From NCBI RefSeq assembly GCF_965200585.1, contig NZ_OZ241361.1: a stretch of DNA of 64,000 nucleotides, one strand, 5' to 3'. The notes under the pieces were generated by a model. The model was not told the DNA's origin. It did no database searches and saw only the letters and a program-made list of their open reading frames with translations. The position numbers and the translations under genes were made by a program. Origin of the DNA: Bacterioplanoides sp965200585 (GTDB lineage: Bacteria; Pseudomonadota; Gammaproteobacteria; Pseudomonadales; Oceanobacteraceae). This document shows positions 51,760 to 60,406 of this stretch, piece after piece (position 1 is the first letter of the stretch; each line of letters opens with the position of its first letter).

Positions 51760-52621
51760 AGTGCCATTCTACATCCATTGATACAGAATCAGCAGGTGGC
51801 TGCGGAAAATAAACGACAAAGCCCGCTACTTGTGGGTCTTCAATACGAAGCTCAGAGCGTTCAAACGAAGCACCCGCCCAGCTTTCTTCATGGCCGGTTC
51901 GGATCAAGTTCGGCACAAAGTGCAGTGCCTGAAATTGCCGATTAACCGCAATAAATGCGATAGGATCGCTAACAGCCGTATTGGTCGAACGAGTATTAGT
52001 CCCGCGAAATGTTAAACCCAAATCAATAAAAAGCGTGGTTGCATTTACTGAACGATCCAGCGCCACATACCAGGCCTTGTTAGCTCCCGTACGGGTCACC
52101 AGCGGGATCACATTGAGAAAACCATCGAAGTTAACCACCTTAGCTGGCGGTACTTTTTCTTTAAAGTAATTACGGTAACGCTGGCAGCACTGAGCTCCCA
52201 TGGCTTTTGATACGCGAAAAGGTGGCGCCAGAATATGATCAAAAGTCTGTGGCGTGAAAGTGTCTTCAACAACAATATCAGAATCAATAATTGGCTGTGA
52301 CCGCAAGCGCCCGGTTTCATCGACAAAGGTATAAAACGGCGGGTTATCGCTTTCATACTGCTCTGTCTTTTTTTCGAACTCTTCTTCGGTTAAAAAATTG
52401 TCGGTAACAGGGTTCTGATCCGCTTGAACTTCACCGCTCGAAGCAGAGGCCGAAGTAGAAACTGGGGGAGTTTTCTGAGCGCTCTTATCAGAACGCTCAA
52501 CCGGTGTATTGTGAATGCGGCCCTGAGCATCAACCCAGGTAAAATATTCCTGCTCGGCATAAGCCGACGACCAACAAAAGCAGCAGGCCAACAACCAACA
52601 AGCCCGTCTCAGCAAAGTCAT
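51740..52621 (-). CDS. filE: FilE-like putative pilus/fibre assembly protein
   Basis: 293 residues from the ATG at 52621, which has GAGG six bases upstream and yields a good signal peptide (ends SSAYA); other ATGs at 52633 and upstream are less suitable. After the signal, EQEYFTWVDAQGRIHNTPVE and, about 85 residues later, PPFYTFVDETGRLRSQPI are two DUF4124-like WVD/FVD-x-x-G-R repeats separated by a disordered Ser/Thr-rich linker. The C-terminal half (about 150-290) has MGAQCCQRYRNYF and beta-rich segments. The order and features match proteins named FilE in Acinetobacter, part of a putative pilus system with unproven function. It overlaps both neighbouring genes' coding ends or starts closely. 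Confidence 0.65.
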   Translation of the reverse strand: MTLLRRACWLLACCFCWSSAYAEQEYFTWVDAQGRIHNTPVERSDKSAQKTPPVSTSASASSGEVQADQNPVTDNFLTEEEFEKKTEQYESDNPPFYTFVDETGRLRSQPIIDSDIVVEDTFTPQTFDHILAPPFRVSKAMGAQCCQRYRNYFKEKVPPAKVVNFDGFLNVIPLVTRTGANKAWYVALDRSVNATTLFIDLGLTFRGTNTRSTNTAVSDPIAFIAVNRQFQALHFVPNLIRTGHEESWAGASFERSELRIEDPQVAGFVVYFPQPPADSVSMDVEWHYGKTSD

Positions 52622-52632
52622 GATATACCTCA

Positions 52633-54297
52633 TCAGAATTTCGTTCTGAAACTGAAACCCGCTGCCCCAATGGTTAATTTTGTTTTCACATCCAGCCCGG
52701 GGTAAGGGCTGGTGACCGTACAGGTTAAACAATTCCGGTTGAGGGAATCACTGGAATTAGGAAAGTCGGTTGAATCCTGAGGGTCAGCGAGAATGGTTTC
52801 GTTAGACTGCATAAAACTCAGAGAGAAATCAATGACCGTATCCAGATCCCACTGATACCCCATTCCCAGGCTATAAAGCTCAGCATAACCTAACGGCGCC
52901 TGAAGACTGCGGGCGTCATCGGGAATGGAGGTTTGTCGCGGTTCATAACCGGCACGCAATTGCACCCGTGAGTTCAGATCATACTGAAAGCCAAATCCGA
53001 GACTCCAGACACTGCGAAAGTTCATTGGCTGTTCTAGTGTGGTATTGGTCACCAACCCCGGTGCCAGCGTTCGGGCAGAACTTAAAAAACTAACCGGCCG
53101 ATCGAATTCGATTAATAACGAATCCCACTTATCAAAATCAGTCCAGCCAGCGTCAACATTCAGCTGAAAACGATCGAGAAAACGAAATTTGGTACCAATC
53201 TGAACGTGTTGCGGATAAGTCAGCTCAATTGATACATTACCCGACTCTTTGGTACGACCATCCGGCAGACCAAAAATAGCACCACCAATCGCCCCTACAA
53301 TAGATGAACGGAATTTACTGAAAAAGTCAGAGAATTCGGGGTCATAATTCAGTTCAAAAGTTCCTTTCAGATTACTGGTCGCTTCACTCTGATAACCAAC
53401 ACCAATACCAAACCAATCCGTTGGTTCCCATAAAAAACCCACATTAAATGACGGCGACAAGCTTTCTTCGGTGACGATACTTAGTTCACCAATATCGTCG
53501 TAAGGACCAACCCGGCCACCACACAGAGTCACTAACGGTGCTAACGGGTCGTTGCCGGTATTATTCCCATCGTCATCAAAACAGCCAAAAGCGTCCTGCA
53601 GCTCACTGACAACCCCCAATAAAACGTTTGGCGCACGCAAATCCTGCACCACAGCCACTGCCTGGTGCGAAAATAAGAAACTGGCACCCACCGAGAATTC
53701 ATCGGTGACTTCATAGCCAAAGGATGGTGATAAATAGGTAAATCGCTGCAAGGCAACTTGCTTAGCCTGATAACGGCCCGGATCGTTATCATCCTTAGAA
53801 AAACCAGCAGCCATAGGTGCGTAAACGGCATTGGCAAAGGTAAATTTAGAACCCGGTGGTTTGATAGAAATCCCACCGGTCGGTAGCGTCAATATCGGCA
53901 AGGACAATTCCTGCAGCCCAATTCCCGGAATATAGGCCGCGGCTGTCGCCCGACTCTTTCCTTCGTTTAAAATAGGGTCGTCTGCCACATTTAACAGCCC
54001 GGCATCATCTTCATTGTAATCTTCCGGCAAAGAAAATTCAGCTTCAGCCGCCAACACAACATTCATCAATTGAAACTGAATCTGACGCCCATCCAGCTTG
54101 GTGAGTCCAGCTGGATTAAAATGGATGTCCATAATACCAACCGGGTCTGCGGTAACTGCATTACCCAGCGCCATCGCCTTGGTATCAAGAAATAAATTCT
54201 GTGATAACTGAGCGTTTGTCTGGGTCGCCAGCACACTGAACATCAGTGCAGCGCCCGTTTTAATCCATCGTTGACGGTAACGTGTGGTGATAGTCAT
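52633..54297 (-). CDS. OmpP1/FadL/TodX-family outer-membrane protein of the Fil-like locus
   Basis: 554 residues with a signal peptide ending TQTNAQ. The mature start LSQNLFLDTKAMALGNAVTADPVGIMDIHFNPAGLTKLDG has the NPAGL hallmark of FadL-type barrels, and the protein ends in FSFRTKF with a terminal Phe. FadL-type channels move hydrophobic molecules across the outer membrane. This one is longer than FadL (about 420) because of loops such as the one around ELQDAFGCFDDDGNNTGND with paired cysteines. Its place corresponds to the FadL-like member (FilD by my recollection) of the Acinetobacter fil operon. It is likely needed for surface display or export of the FilA-like proteins. Confidence 0.7.
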   Translation of the reverse strand: MTITTRYRQRWIKTGAALMFSVLATQTNAQLSQNLFLDTKAMALGNAVTADPVGIMDIHFNPAGLTKLDGRQIQFQLMNVVLAAEAEFSLPEDYNEDDAGLLNVADDPILNEGKSRATAAAYIPGIGLQELSLPILTLPTGGISIKPPGSKFTFANAVYAPMAAGFSKDDNDPGRYQAKQVALQRFTYLSPSFGYEVTDEFSVGASFLFSHQAVAVVQDLRAPNVLLGVVSELQDAFGCFDDDGNNTGNDPLAPLVTLCGGRVGPYDDIGELSIVTEESLSPSFNVGFLWEPTDWFGIGVGYQSEATSNLKGTFELNYDPEFSDFFSKFRSSIVGAIGGAIFGLPDGRTKESGNVSIELTYPQHVQIGTKFRFLDRFQLNVDAGWTDFDKWDSLLIEFDRPVSFLSSARTLAPGLVTNTTLEQPMNFRSVWSLGFGFQYDLNSRVQLRAGYEPRQTSIPDDARSLQAPLGYAELYSLGMGYQWDLDTVIDFSLSFMQSNETILADPQDSTDFPNSSDSLNRNCLTCTVTSPYPGLDVKTKLTIGAAGFSFRTKF

Positions 54298-54320
54298 TGT
54301 TATTTTTCTTCTGTGACTGA

Positions 54321-55379
54321 TCAGTTACTGGCCGAAGGCTTAACACCTTCGATATCAATCGGTAACGACAAGCCTAAAATAATATCCGGCGCTAACTCAG
54401 TAACCCCGTATCCCACATTAATATTGGCAATGGTTTTTGGCGAAACACGAATACCCAGAGCAAAGTTCATAATGCCGGTCATCTGGCTACCCACAGTTGA
54501 ACTTACTTGTTCCCCTCCCTGATTCAGGACAAAGCGTGTTTCATCATTAAATGATCCCTGAAAAGATGCGCTGAGAGACACATCGTAAGACAGGGAATAA
54601 GCAAAACCCATCGAGAAAGATAAGTTATTCCCCGGATGCACTTCTTCCAGAACAGCACCACCGCGAACCTGGTTCAGACCTTTTTCCGGGAAGTTATAAC
54701 CAAAGGTGCCAGAGCCGAATAACACCACTGGATCCAGTACTTTGGAAGCACTGATACCAGCGCTTAAACCATTGGTTCCTGAACCGGTAGAAAGACGTCG
54801 CGACAAATCAATTTCATACGGACTATCACCGGTTTTTAAACGCATAGTGCCAAAAAACGTCGACGACATTTTTCCGGGGATATACTCAAACGGCTGCCAG
54901 CGGGTCGTACCAGTTAAATCACCAATCGAAAAAGCTTCGGTTTCGTCGCCGGTTTCAAATTTAGCAACTAAAGGCAAGCGACCACTCAGGGTAATATTGT
55001 CGTATAAGCCATAATCCAGCGTAATGGAATTAGTAAAGGTATGAGACGCAACCGGAGTGACGTCGGCATTACGGATAATCTGACTCCCGGTCGCCTGATT
55101 ATTGTCATCCAGGGTCGTTTCCACAACCAGATTGATACGCTGATCGCCAAAATAGCTGTAATCAAAATTATAATTCAGCGACATACCGCCGCGTTTCAGC
55201 AAGGAATAGTTTTTTTCGGCGGCTTCAAACACTTCCTCCAGTGCTTTTTCTGTATCCGCATCACTCTCTTGCTTGGCTAGCGCTTCCCGGGCTTTTGATA
55301 AATCCCGCGAATTTTCAGCATGAATCTGAGCTGCCGTTAAAAACAACGGCAGTAAAACCAGCGTGGTTCGAATAAACAT
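54321..55379 (-). CDS. Outer-membrane barrel with N-terminal coiled coil (FapF/FilC-like)
   Basis: 352 residues. A signal peptide ends QIHAEN. Residues about 23-60 (SRDLSKAREALAKQESDADTEKALEEVFEAAEKNYSLLKRG) form an amphipathic coiled coil, and the remainder (about 65-345) is a beta barrel of alternating strands: MSLNYNFDYSYFG, ITLDYGLYDNITLSGRLPLVAKF, LSAGISASKVLDPVVLFGSGTFGYNF, NLSFSMGFAYSLSYDVSLSASFQGSF. The combination of periplasmic coiled coil and barrel is the architecture of FapF, the exporter of Pseudomonas Fap amyloid. Its locus position fits filC. It lies 21 bases after the peptidase gene and 23 bases before the FadL-like gene. Confidence 0.65.
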   Translation of the reverse strand: MFIRTTLVLLPLFLTAAQIHAENSRDLSKAREALAKQESDADTEKALEEVFEAAEKNYSLLKRGGMSLNYNFDYSYFGDQRINLVVETTLDDNNQATGSQIIRNADVTPVASHTFTNSITLDYGLYDNITLSGRLPLVAKFETGDETEAFSIGDLTGTTRWQPFEYIPGKMSSTFFGTMRLKTGDSPYEIDLSRRLSTGSGTNGLSAGISASKVLDPVVLFGSGTFGYNFPEKGLNQVRGGAVLEEVHPGNNLSFSMGFAYSLSYDVSLSASFQGSFNDETRFVLNQGGEQVSSTVGSQMTGIMNFALGIRVSPKTIANINVGYGVTELAPDIILGLSLPIDIEGVKPSASN

Positions 55380-55400
55380 GTAACGTACCCTGTATCATTA

Positions 55401-56336
55401 TTATTTTCTTCTGAAGCGCAGGGTTTTTTCGATGCGCTCATAAGGAACTGTGGTGTTAAAACGAATGTTAAATTCTTCCTGACTCAGGCCATCCGCCTCA
55501 GTCTCAATGTTGTATTCCAGAACAGGATCACCATCCTCATTTAAAACTTCATCGCCATTTTCATCACGCACCACCTGTAGCGTTGAGCGGGCGTTATTCC
55601 ATAACTGGGCAATTTGATTGGTAATCAGATCTTCATACCGGATCTGGAAGAAAGGAAATTCTTTATAGGTATTCTCGGCAATGATGTAGTCAGAAACATA
55701 GCGCATATCTTCTTCGCGCAACTCCAGGCCACTGGCTGGCTTGTGTCCATTCGGGAAAACAATAAACAAAACATTATTATCCCAGACTTCAAGAAAGCGA
55801 CTCATAGTGAAACTGATATTGCCCAGCGCCGGATCGGCCACATAAACCCGACCTTCATAAACGGTACGAATAACCACAAAGTGTTTAAAACCAGCGTATT
55901 CGATGGGAGCAATAGCCGGGTGATCCAGCTCTTCAAGGTCTGACGCTTCGGCTTTAAACCCACCGGATGGATGACCCAGTGCTGTTACCAGGCGCTTCAT
56001 ATCCAGCAAGGAAAATCCACGACGTTGAACGATACGCTCTGTCTCACCAAAACGCAGTAAACCTTCCATGACCTGGCGCTCCTGAAAGTTACGACCCAGG
56101 TAATAATCAAGCAAAGTCGTTAACGCAGCGGAGCCACAGGAATAGTCATATGCCTGACGCACAACATTATTGAATTTCTGAACAGAAAGAGGCTCTACAT
56201 TAACTAGCTGATCATGCTGGCCATCCTGACCAACTGCAACGCGTATGTAGGTATCGCCCTGTTCTCTATCAGGCACAATAGAGAACTCATTAACCATCGC
56301 AAAGGCGATGATAGACCCCAGGAGAATGATAAACAT
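55401..56336 (-). CDS. filB: C39-family cysteine peptidase, FilB/FapD-like
   Basis: 311 residues. An N-terminal hydrophobic segment (about 1-16) exports or anchors it. The papain-like C39 triad is complete: Cys67 in QAYDYSCGSAALTTLLDYYLG, His152 in GFKHFVVIRTVY and Asp168 in VYVADPALG. C39 domains cleave leader or linker peptides of exported proteins, as in bacteriocin exporters and FapD. It follows the two FilA-like genes and precedes the barrels, exactly where FilB occurs in Acinetobacter. Its likely clients are the FilA-like proteins, but no double-glycine leader is visible in them. An extra 130-residue C-terminal part after the peptidase domain is unassigned. Confidence 0.78.
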   Translation of the reverse strand: MFIILLGSIIAFAMVNEFSIVPDREQGDTYIRVAVGQDGQHDQLVNVEPLSVQKFNNVVRQAYDYSCGSAALTTLLDYYLGRNFQERQVMEGLLRFGETERIVQRRGFSLLDMKRLVTALGHPSGGFKAEASDLEELDHPAIAPIEYAGFKHFVVIRTVYEGRVYVADPALGNISFTMSRFLEVWDNNVLFIVFPNGHKPASGLELREEDMRYVSDYIIAENTYKEFPFFQIRYEDLITNQIAQLWNNARSTLQVVRDENGDEVLNEDGDPVLEYNIETEADGLSQEEFNIRFNTTVPYERIEKTLRFRRK

Positions 56337-56463
56337 ATTATTTGTTCTTATTTATGTTTGATCATCATGTTACATAAATTCACACAAGCAACCAAGTTAA
56401 AAAACGTCACTTTTCAGTGATTTAAGGCGTTTTATCTGACCTTTACATTTACTGCAGACACAA

Positions 56464-56487
56464 AAAAACCCGCCGTAGCGGGTTTTT
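56464..56487 (-). terminator. Terminator after the second filA-like gene
   Basis: On the minus strand AAAAACCCGC pairs with GCGGGTTTTT around a 4-base loop and runs into TT. It separates the second subunit gene from the peptidase/barrel genes, so the latter need read-through or their own promoter. Confidence 0.88.
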
Positions 56488-56504
56488 CCAAAACTCAGAC
56501 GAGA

Positions 56505-57713
56505 TTAGTCATGGCCAGAAATGCGCTGAGTTAAACCAGATAAATTGATATCCCGAACAGCAACAGAACCAATTGAAAGTGCTTGGCCTTGAGCATTATT
56601 GCCAATACCAATACTACCAATAGTCAAATCCCCCTGAATTTGCCCCATCTGGATATACACACCATCACTATCAGCCCAAATTGTCTGATTAATTGTTGCT
56701 GGCGCACCATTGTTATCAAACGTCAGGTTTTCAATCGTTACAGCACCACCATCAGCAAGAGAAGCGGTATTATCTGATTGCAACTTTGCAGCATCAGCGT
56801 CAGACTTTGCAGCTTGGGCTGAAGAAACAGCATCAACTGCTGTGTTTTGAGTAGCAATATCCGCAGCCAATGCACCAGTAGCATCAGAACCATCAGAATT
56901 CAGTGTCACCGTAGTTATTCGACCACTTGAATCAGTACCTACCGTATAAAGCTGCGAATCAAAAGCAGCATTTGCAGTAATCAAATCTGCATTCGCAGCA
57001 TCAAGTTGTCCTTGAGCTGTAACAACTGCGGAATTTCTAGTAGCAACTTCTTGATCCAGCGAGGAATTTCCTCCAGTCAAACTCAAGCCCGTGCGTGCTA
57101 TTGCCTGATCCGCTGTATATCCAAACATCTGAACATCCATATCAGTAATCTGAACACTGGTCGCCATCTGAATTGCTACAGAAGATGTGTTGCCTGCATT
57201 AGTACCGGTTATACCCGCTGCTGCGCCCAGTGTCGAGCCATCTGCCATATTATGGATAACAATATCACTATTGCCCAAATCCATAGTGATAGACACACTA
57301 TCAACCAACTCAGCAGTGCCATTAGCCCCTTTTAGCGCCACTGCACTGTATTGATTATCAGCTACGCCTGCAACATCGCCCAAGGTAACACTCATACCTG
57401 TGACACCGGACTGGGTTACCAGTAAATCGCCTTCTTCATTAATATCAATTGTTTGAGTCAGACCCGTAACATTATTGATGTTTACGTTTTGCAGCAAAAC
57501 AGAACCACCACCCGTAGCGCCAGAACCAGTATCGGTGTATTCAATTTCACCCACAGAGACACCAGCACCTTCGATATCAATCTCAATGGTCACACCAGCT
57601 TGACCAGTAGTGGCTGACAGAGCAGCATCATCCATAGCCTTCAGCTCGGCTTGCGCAGCAAAAGGAGCAGCTGCAATAGCCGCGGCAAGGGTAGCTTTGT
57701 TTAAGAATTTCAT
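56505..57713 (-). CDS. filA: FilA-like secreted beta-rich subunit, copy 2 (long)
   Basis: 402 residues. The signal peptide MKFLNKATLAAAIAAAPFAAQA is followed by ELKAMDDAALSATTGQAGVTIEIDIEGAG, an N-terminal motif I recognise from secreted FilA/DUF6160-like proteins of gammaproteobacteria. The first 200 residues and last 85 are strand-forming, with alternating Ile/Val/Thr and Gly/Asn turns, and nearly match copy 1. The middle (about 205-320) is unique: a Gln/Asn/Ala/Asp-rich helical stretch (VVTAQGQLDAANADLITANAAF; AQAAKSDADAAKLQ) around a short beta segment. GGAG lies 10 bases before the ATG. It is probably a surface fibre or amyloid-like subunit; this is inferred from composition and locus, not shown. 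Confidence 0.72.
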   Translation of the reverse strand: MKFLNKATLAAAIAAAPFAAQAELKAMDDAALSATTGQAGVTIEIDIEGAGVSVGEIEYTDTGSGATGGGSVLLQNVNINNVTGLTQTIDINEEGDLLVTQSGVTGMSVTLGDVAGVADNQYSAVALKGANGTAELVDSVSITMDLGNSDIVIHNMADGSTLGAAAGITGTNAGNTSSVAIQMATSVQITDMDVQMFGYTADQAIARTGLSLTGGNSSLDQEVATRNSAVVTAQGQLDAANADLITANAAFDSQLYTVGTDSSGRITTVTLNSDGSDATGALAADIATQNTAVDAVSSAQAAKSDADAAKLQSDNTASLADGGAVTIENLTFDNNGAPATINQTIWADSDGVYIQMGQIQGDLTIGSIGIGNNAQGQALSIGSVAVRDINLSGLTQRISGHD

Positions 57714-57756
57714 ATTGGCTTTACTCCATTAAAGATTACATTTCCTTTAGAAACGC

Positions 57757-57781
57757 AAAAAACCCGCCGCAGCGGGTTTTT
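57757..57781 (-). terminator. Terminator after the first filA-like gene
   Basis: On the minus strand AAAACCCGC pairs with GCGGGTTTT around TGCG and is followed by TT. It resembles the terminator after copy 2 almost exactly, so it was probably duplicated together with the gene. Confidence 0.88.
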
Positions 57782-57796
57782 ATGAAAGGATAAAAA

Positions 57797-58744
57797 TCAG
57801 TCGTGACCGGAAATCCGTTGAGTTAAACCAGACAGATTAATATCACGTACAGCAACCGAACCAATGGACAGCGGCTGTCCTGCAGCATTGTTACCGATAC
57901 CAATACTACCAATAGTCAAATCACCCTGAATTTGGCCCATTTGGATGTACACGCCATCACTATCAGCCCAAACTGTCTGATTGATTGTTGCCGCCGCACC
58001 ATTATTGTCAAATGTCAGATTTTCGATAGTTACAGCACCACCATCTGCCAACGCATTTGCCTGAGCCTGTTCAACCGCAGTTAACGTGTCACCAGCAGAA
58101 AGATCTTTACCAGCAGCTGCAGCAACACGGTTATTGGCCTGATCCTGAGTATAACCAAACAGCTGGGCATCCAGATCGGTAATCTGAACACTGGTTGCCA
58201 TCTGAATTGCTACAGAGGATGTGTTGTTTGCATTAGTACCGGTTACACCCGCTGCTGCACCCAGTGTTGAGCCATCCGCCATATTATGAATGGTAATATC
58301 ACTATCACCCAGATCCATGGTGATAGACACACTATCAACCAATTCAGCAGTGCCGTTAGTACCTTTTAAAGCAACAGCAGAAAATTGATTATCAGCACCA
58401 GCATTATCACCCAAGGTAACACTCATACCTGTAACACCGGACTGAGTTACCAGCAAATCGCCTTCTTCATTAATATCAATTGTTTGAGTCAGACCCGTAA
58501 CATTATTGATGTTAACGTTTTGCAGCAGAACAGAACCACCACCCGTAGCACCAGAACCAGTATCGGTGTATTCAATTTCACCAACAGAGACACCGGCACC
58601 TTCGATATCAATCTCAATGGTCACACCAGCTTGACCTGTAGTGGCTGACAGAGCAGCATCATCCATAGCCTTCAGCTCTGCTTGCGCAGCAAAAGGAGCA
58701 GCTGCAATAGCCGCGGCGAGGGTAGCTTTCTTTAAGAATTTCAT
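57797..58744 (-). CDS. filA: FilA-like secreted beta-rich subunit, copy 1 (short)
   Basis: 315 residues from the ATG at 58744 (an in-frame GTG at 58756 overlaps the GGAG ribosome site and is unlikely). The signal peptide MKFLKKATLAAAIAAAPFAAQA and the first 130 mature residues are almost identical to copy 2. The C-terminal block GGAVTIENLTFDNNGAAATINQTVWADSDGVYIQMGQIQGDLTIGSIGIGNNAAGQPLSIGSVAVRDINLSGLTQRISGHD also matches strongly. The middle is short (RVAAAAGKDLSAGDTLTAVEQAQANAL). No cysteine is present, as is common for secreted fibre proteins. It leads the locus, behind a 355-base upstream region, and is followed by its own terminator, suggesting that it is the most abundant product. Confidence 0.75.
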   Translation of the reverse strand: MKFLKKATLAAAIAAAPFAAQAELKAMDDAALSATTGQAGVTIEIDIEGAGVSVGEIEYTDTGSGATGGGSVLLQNVNINNVTGLTQTIDINEEGDLLVTQSGVTGMSVTLGDNAGADNQFSAVALKGTNGTAELVDSVSITMDLGDSDITIHNMADGSTLGAAAGVTGTNANNTSSVAIQMATSVQITDLDAQLFGYTQDQANNRVAAAAGKDLSAGDTLTAVEQAQANALADGGAVTIENLTFDNNGAAATINQTVWADSDGVYIQMGQIQGDLTIGSIGIGNNAAGQPLSIGSVAVRDINLSGLTQRISGHD

Positions 58745-59099
58745 GTGAGTGTACACTCCAATTTTATTGTTCTACTTAAGTAAGTCGGGCTTTTCCTGCC
58801 CTATCACCACCCCACGCTAGCAATAGCCGCAAGACGGATGAATCTGACTACATGATTTAGAAAGTGATCGACCAGAGGTCGTTGAGAGTCACTTTTTATT
58901 ATTTTTGTTTTCCCAGTGATGTGGGAGAATGCAAACAATCTATTACGGCCTATTTTAGGTGTCCAGCAGTTTTTTACATAACTTAACGTTGTTGATGAGT
59001 TAAGCCCCTGATAAAACAAAGACCACCGTCCCAGTAGATGAAAAAAACCTTTATTTTCAGATAGTTAAACAGAAATTCCAGTTAAGTTATTGGCTCAAA
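58745..59099. promoter_or_regulatory. Divergent control region between the Fil-like locus and pabB
   Basis: No gene is visible in these 355 bases. The region is AT-rich and must hold promoters for the filA-like gene (minus) and pabB (plus). A notable structure is at 58861-58895: AAAGTGA and TCACTTT flank a smaller CGACC-AGA-GGTCG hairpin. On the plus strand it ends in a T-rich run like a terminator. On the minus strand it would sit in the filA leader about 115-150 bases before the start. I could not assign a convincing sigma-70 promoter by eye. Confidence 0.45.
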
Positions 59100-60356
59100 A
59101 TGTCACATCAGAAGTTACAATTTCAGGCGCTTGAGGTGCTATCCACCCTCCCTCAGTTGGATAACCCAATATTACTTTGCTTTAACGACCAATGGGTATT
59201 GAGTCACCAGCCGTCAGAGAGACTGTCTGACCTACAAAGCCTGAAGAACAAGCTGTCAGCTCGCTCAGTTGTTAGCCCCGACTCAGCCACTGACACTAAG
59301 TCAGCAATTAACCCCAATAAACATTTTCAAAGCGGCTGGGCTGGCACTTTTGCTTATCCGGATATTGGTCAGTCATTAGACGCTGAGTTCTACTACTATC
59401 CAGCCAGCCTATTATTGGATATTCACTCCGGGGATGTTTTTTTGCAAAACCCGAACAACCTGAGTGAGCACGATATTAAGCAGTGGTTACAGCCGTTGCA
59501 GCACCAGCTGGACAAACCACTCCCTCCTGAGGAGCCACATGCACGCCAGTGGCGGGCAGCATGGAACAAAGATCAATACCAGCAATCCTTTCAGCAGGTG
59601 CAGGAATATCTGAAATCGGGCGATTGTTATCAGATCAATCTGACCATGCCATTTTACTGCGATAGTGATTTACGCGACGCCTCCCCTCTGCCATTACTAA
59701 CATCATTTAATCCAAGATTTGGCGGCTACTTCAAAACCGAACAGCAAACCTTGTTCAGCGTCAGTCCGGAGCGCTTTATCCGGGTTGATGGCCAGCGCAT
59801 CGAGACCAGTCCGATCAAAGGAACCTTGCCACGAGGACAATCTCAGGCCGAAGATCAGCAACTGGCTGAGCAATTATCATCCAGTCTGAAGAACCAGGCC
59901 GAGAACCTGATGATTGTTGATTTACTGAGAAATGACCTCAGCATTAACGCCACACCACATAGCGTCAAAGCAGAGAAGTTATTTGCATTAGAGTCTCATG
60001 CCAATGTGCATCATCTGGTAAGCACCATCAGTGCTGAGAAACGGCCGGACAAAACGGCGGCGGACGTGATTCTTGATGCATTCCCGGGCGGTTCGATTAC
60101 CGGAGCGCCGAAAAGACGTGCGATGGAAATTATCGAAGAACTCGAATGTCAGCCACGTGGGCTTTATTGTGGCTCATTAGGCTATTTTGATGATGCCGGC
60201 TACGCAGACTTTAATATTCTGATCCGTAGCATTGTGGCAGCCCAAGATGGGGCAACCTGCTGGGGCGGCGGCGGCGTTACAGTGGACTCAACCGCTGATG
60301 ATGAATATCAGGAGATTATGAATAAAGTTGGGAAAATTCTGGCAACGCCAATCTAA
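59100..60356 (+). CDS. pabB: Aminodeoxychorismate synthase component I
   Basis: 418 residues, chorismate-utilising fold. The C-terminal catalytic part has SGDCYQINLTMPF, LFSVSPERFIRVDGQRIETSPIKGTLPRG, NLMIVDLLRNDLS, HHLVSTISAEKRPDKTAADVILDAFPGGSITGAPKRRAMEIIEELE and GLYCGSLGYFDDAGYADFNILIRS. These are diagnostic for PabB; the SPIKGT lysine forms the covalent intermediate. It converts chorismate and ammonia to 4-amino-4-deoxychorismate for folate synthesis. The N-terminal part is shorter than in E. coli (453). No glutaminase gene (pabA) is adjacent. Confidence 0.93.
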   Translation: MSHQKLQFQALEVLSTLPQLDNPILLCFNDQWVLSHQPSERLSDLQSLKNKLSARSVVSPDSATDTKSAINPNKHFQSGWAGTFAYPDIGQSLDAEFYYYPASLLLDIHSGDVFLQNPNNLSEHDIKQWLQPLQHQLDKPLPPEEPHARQWRAAWNKDQYQQSFQQVQEYLKSGDCYQINLTMPFYCDSDLRDASPLPLLTSFNPRFGGYFKTEQQTLFSVSPERFIRVDGQRIETSPIKGTLPRGQSQAEDQQLAEQLSSSLKNQAENLMIVDLLRNDLSINATPHSVKAEKLFALESHANVHHLVSTISAEKRPDKTAADVILDAFPGGSITGAPKRRAMEIIEELECQPRGLYCGSLGYFDDAGYADFNILIRSIVAAQDGATCWGGGGVTVDSTADDEYQEIMNKVGKILATPI

Positions 60357-60370
60357 CACTGCCAGAACGC

Positions 60371-60395
60371 AGCCTGTGCGTGTAACACACAGGCT
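60371..60395. terminator. Hairpin between pabB and thrH
   Basis: AGCCTGTG (60371-60378) pairs with CACAGGCT (60388-60395) in the 50-base gap between these convergent genes. No long U-tract, so this is a tentative shared terminator. Confidence 0.45.
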
Positions 60396-60406
60396 GTGCA
60401 ACTAAC

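Noticed and set aside
58804..59019. 71-codon minus-strand frame in the filA upstream region
   Set aside because: No ribosome site, atypical composition, and it overlaps the nested inverted repeat; most likely chance.
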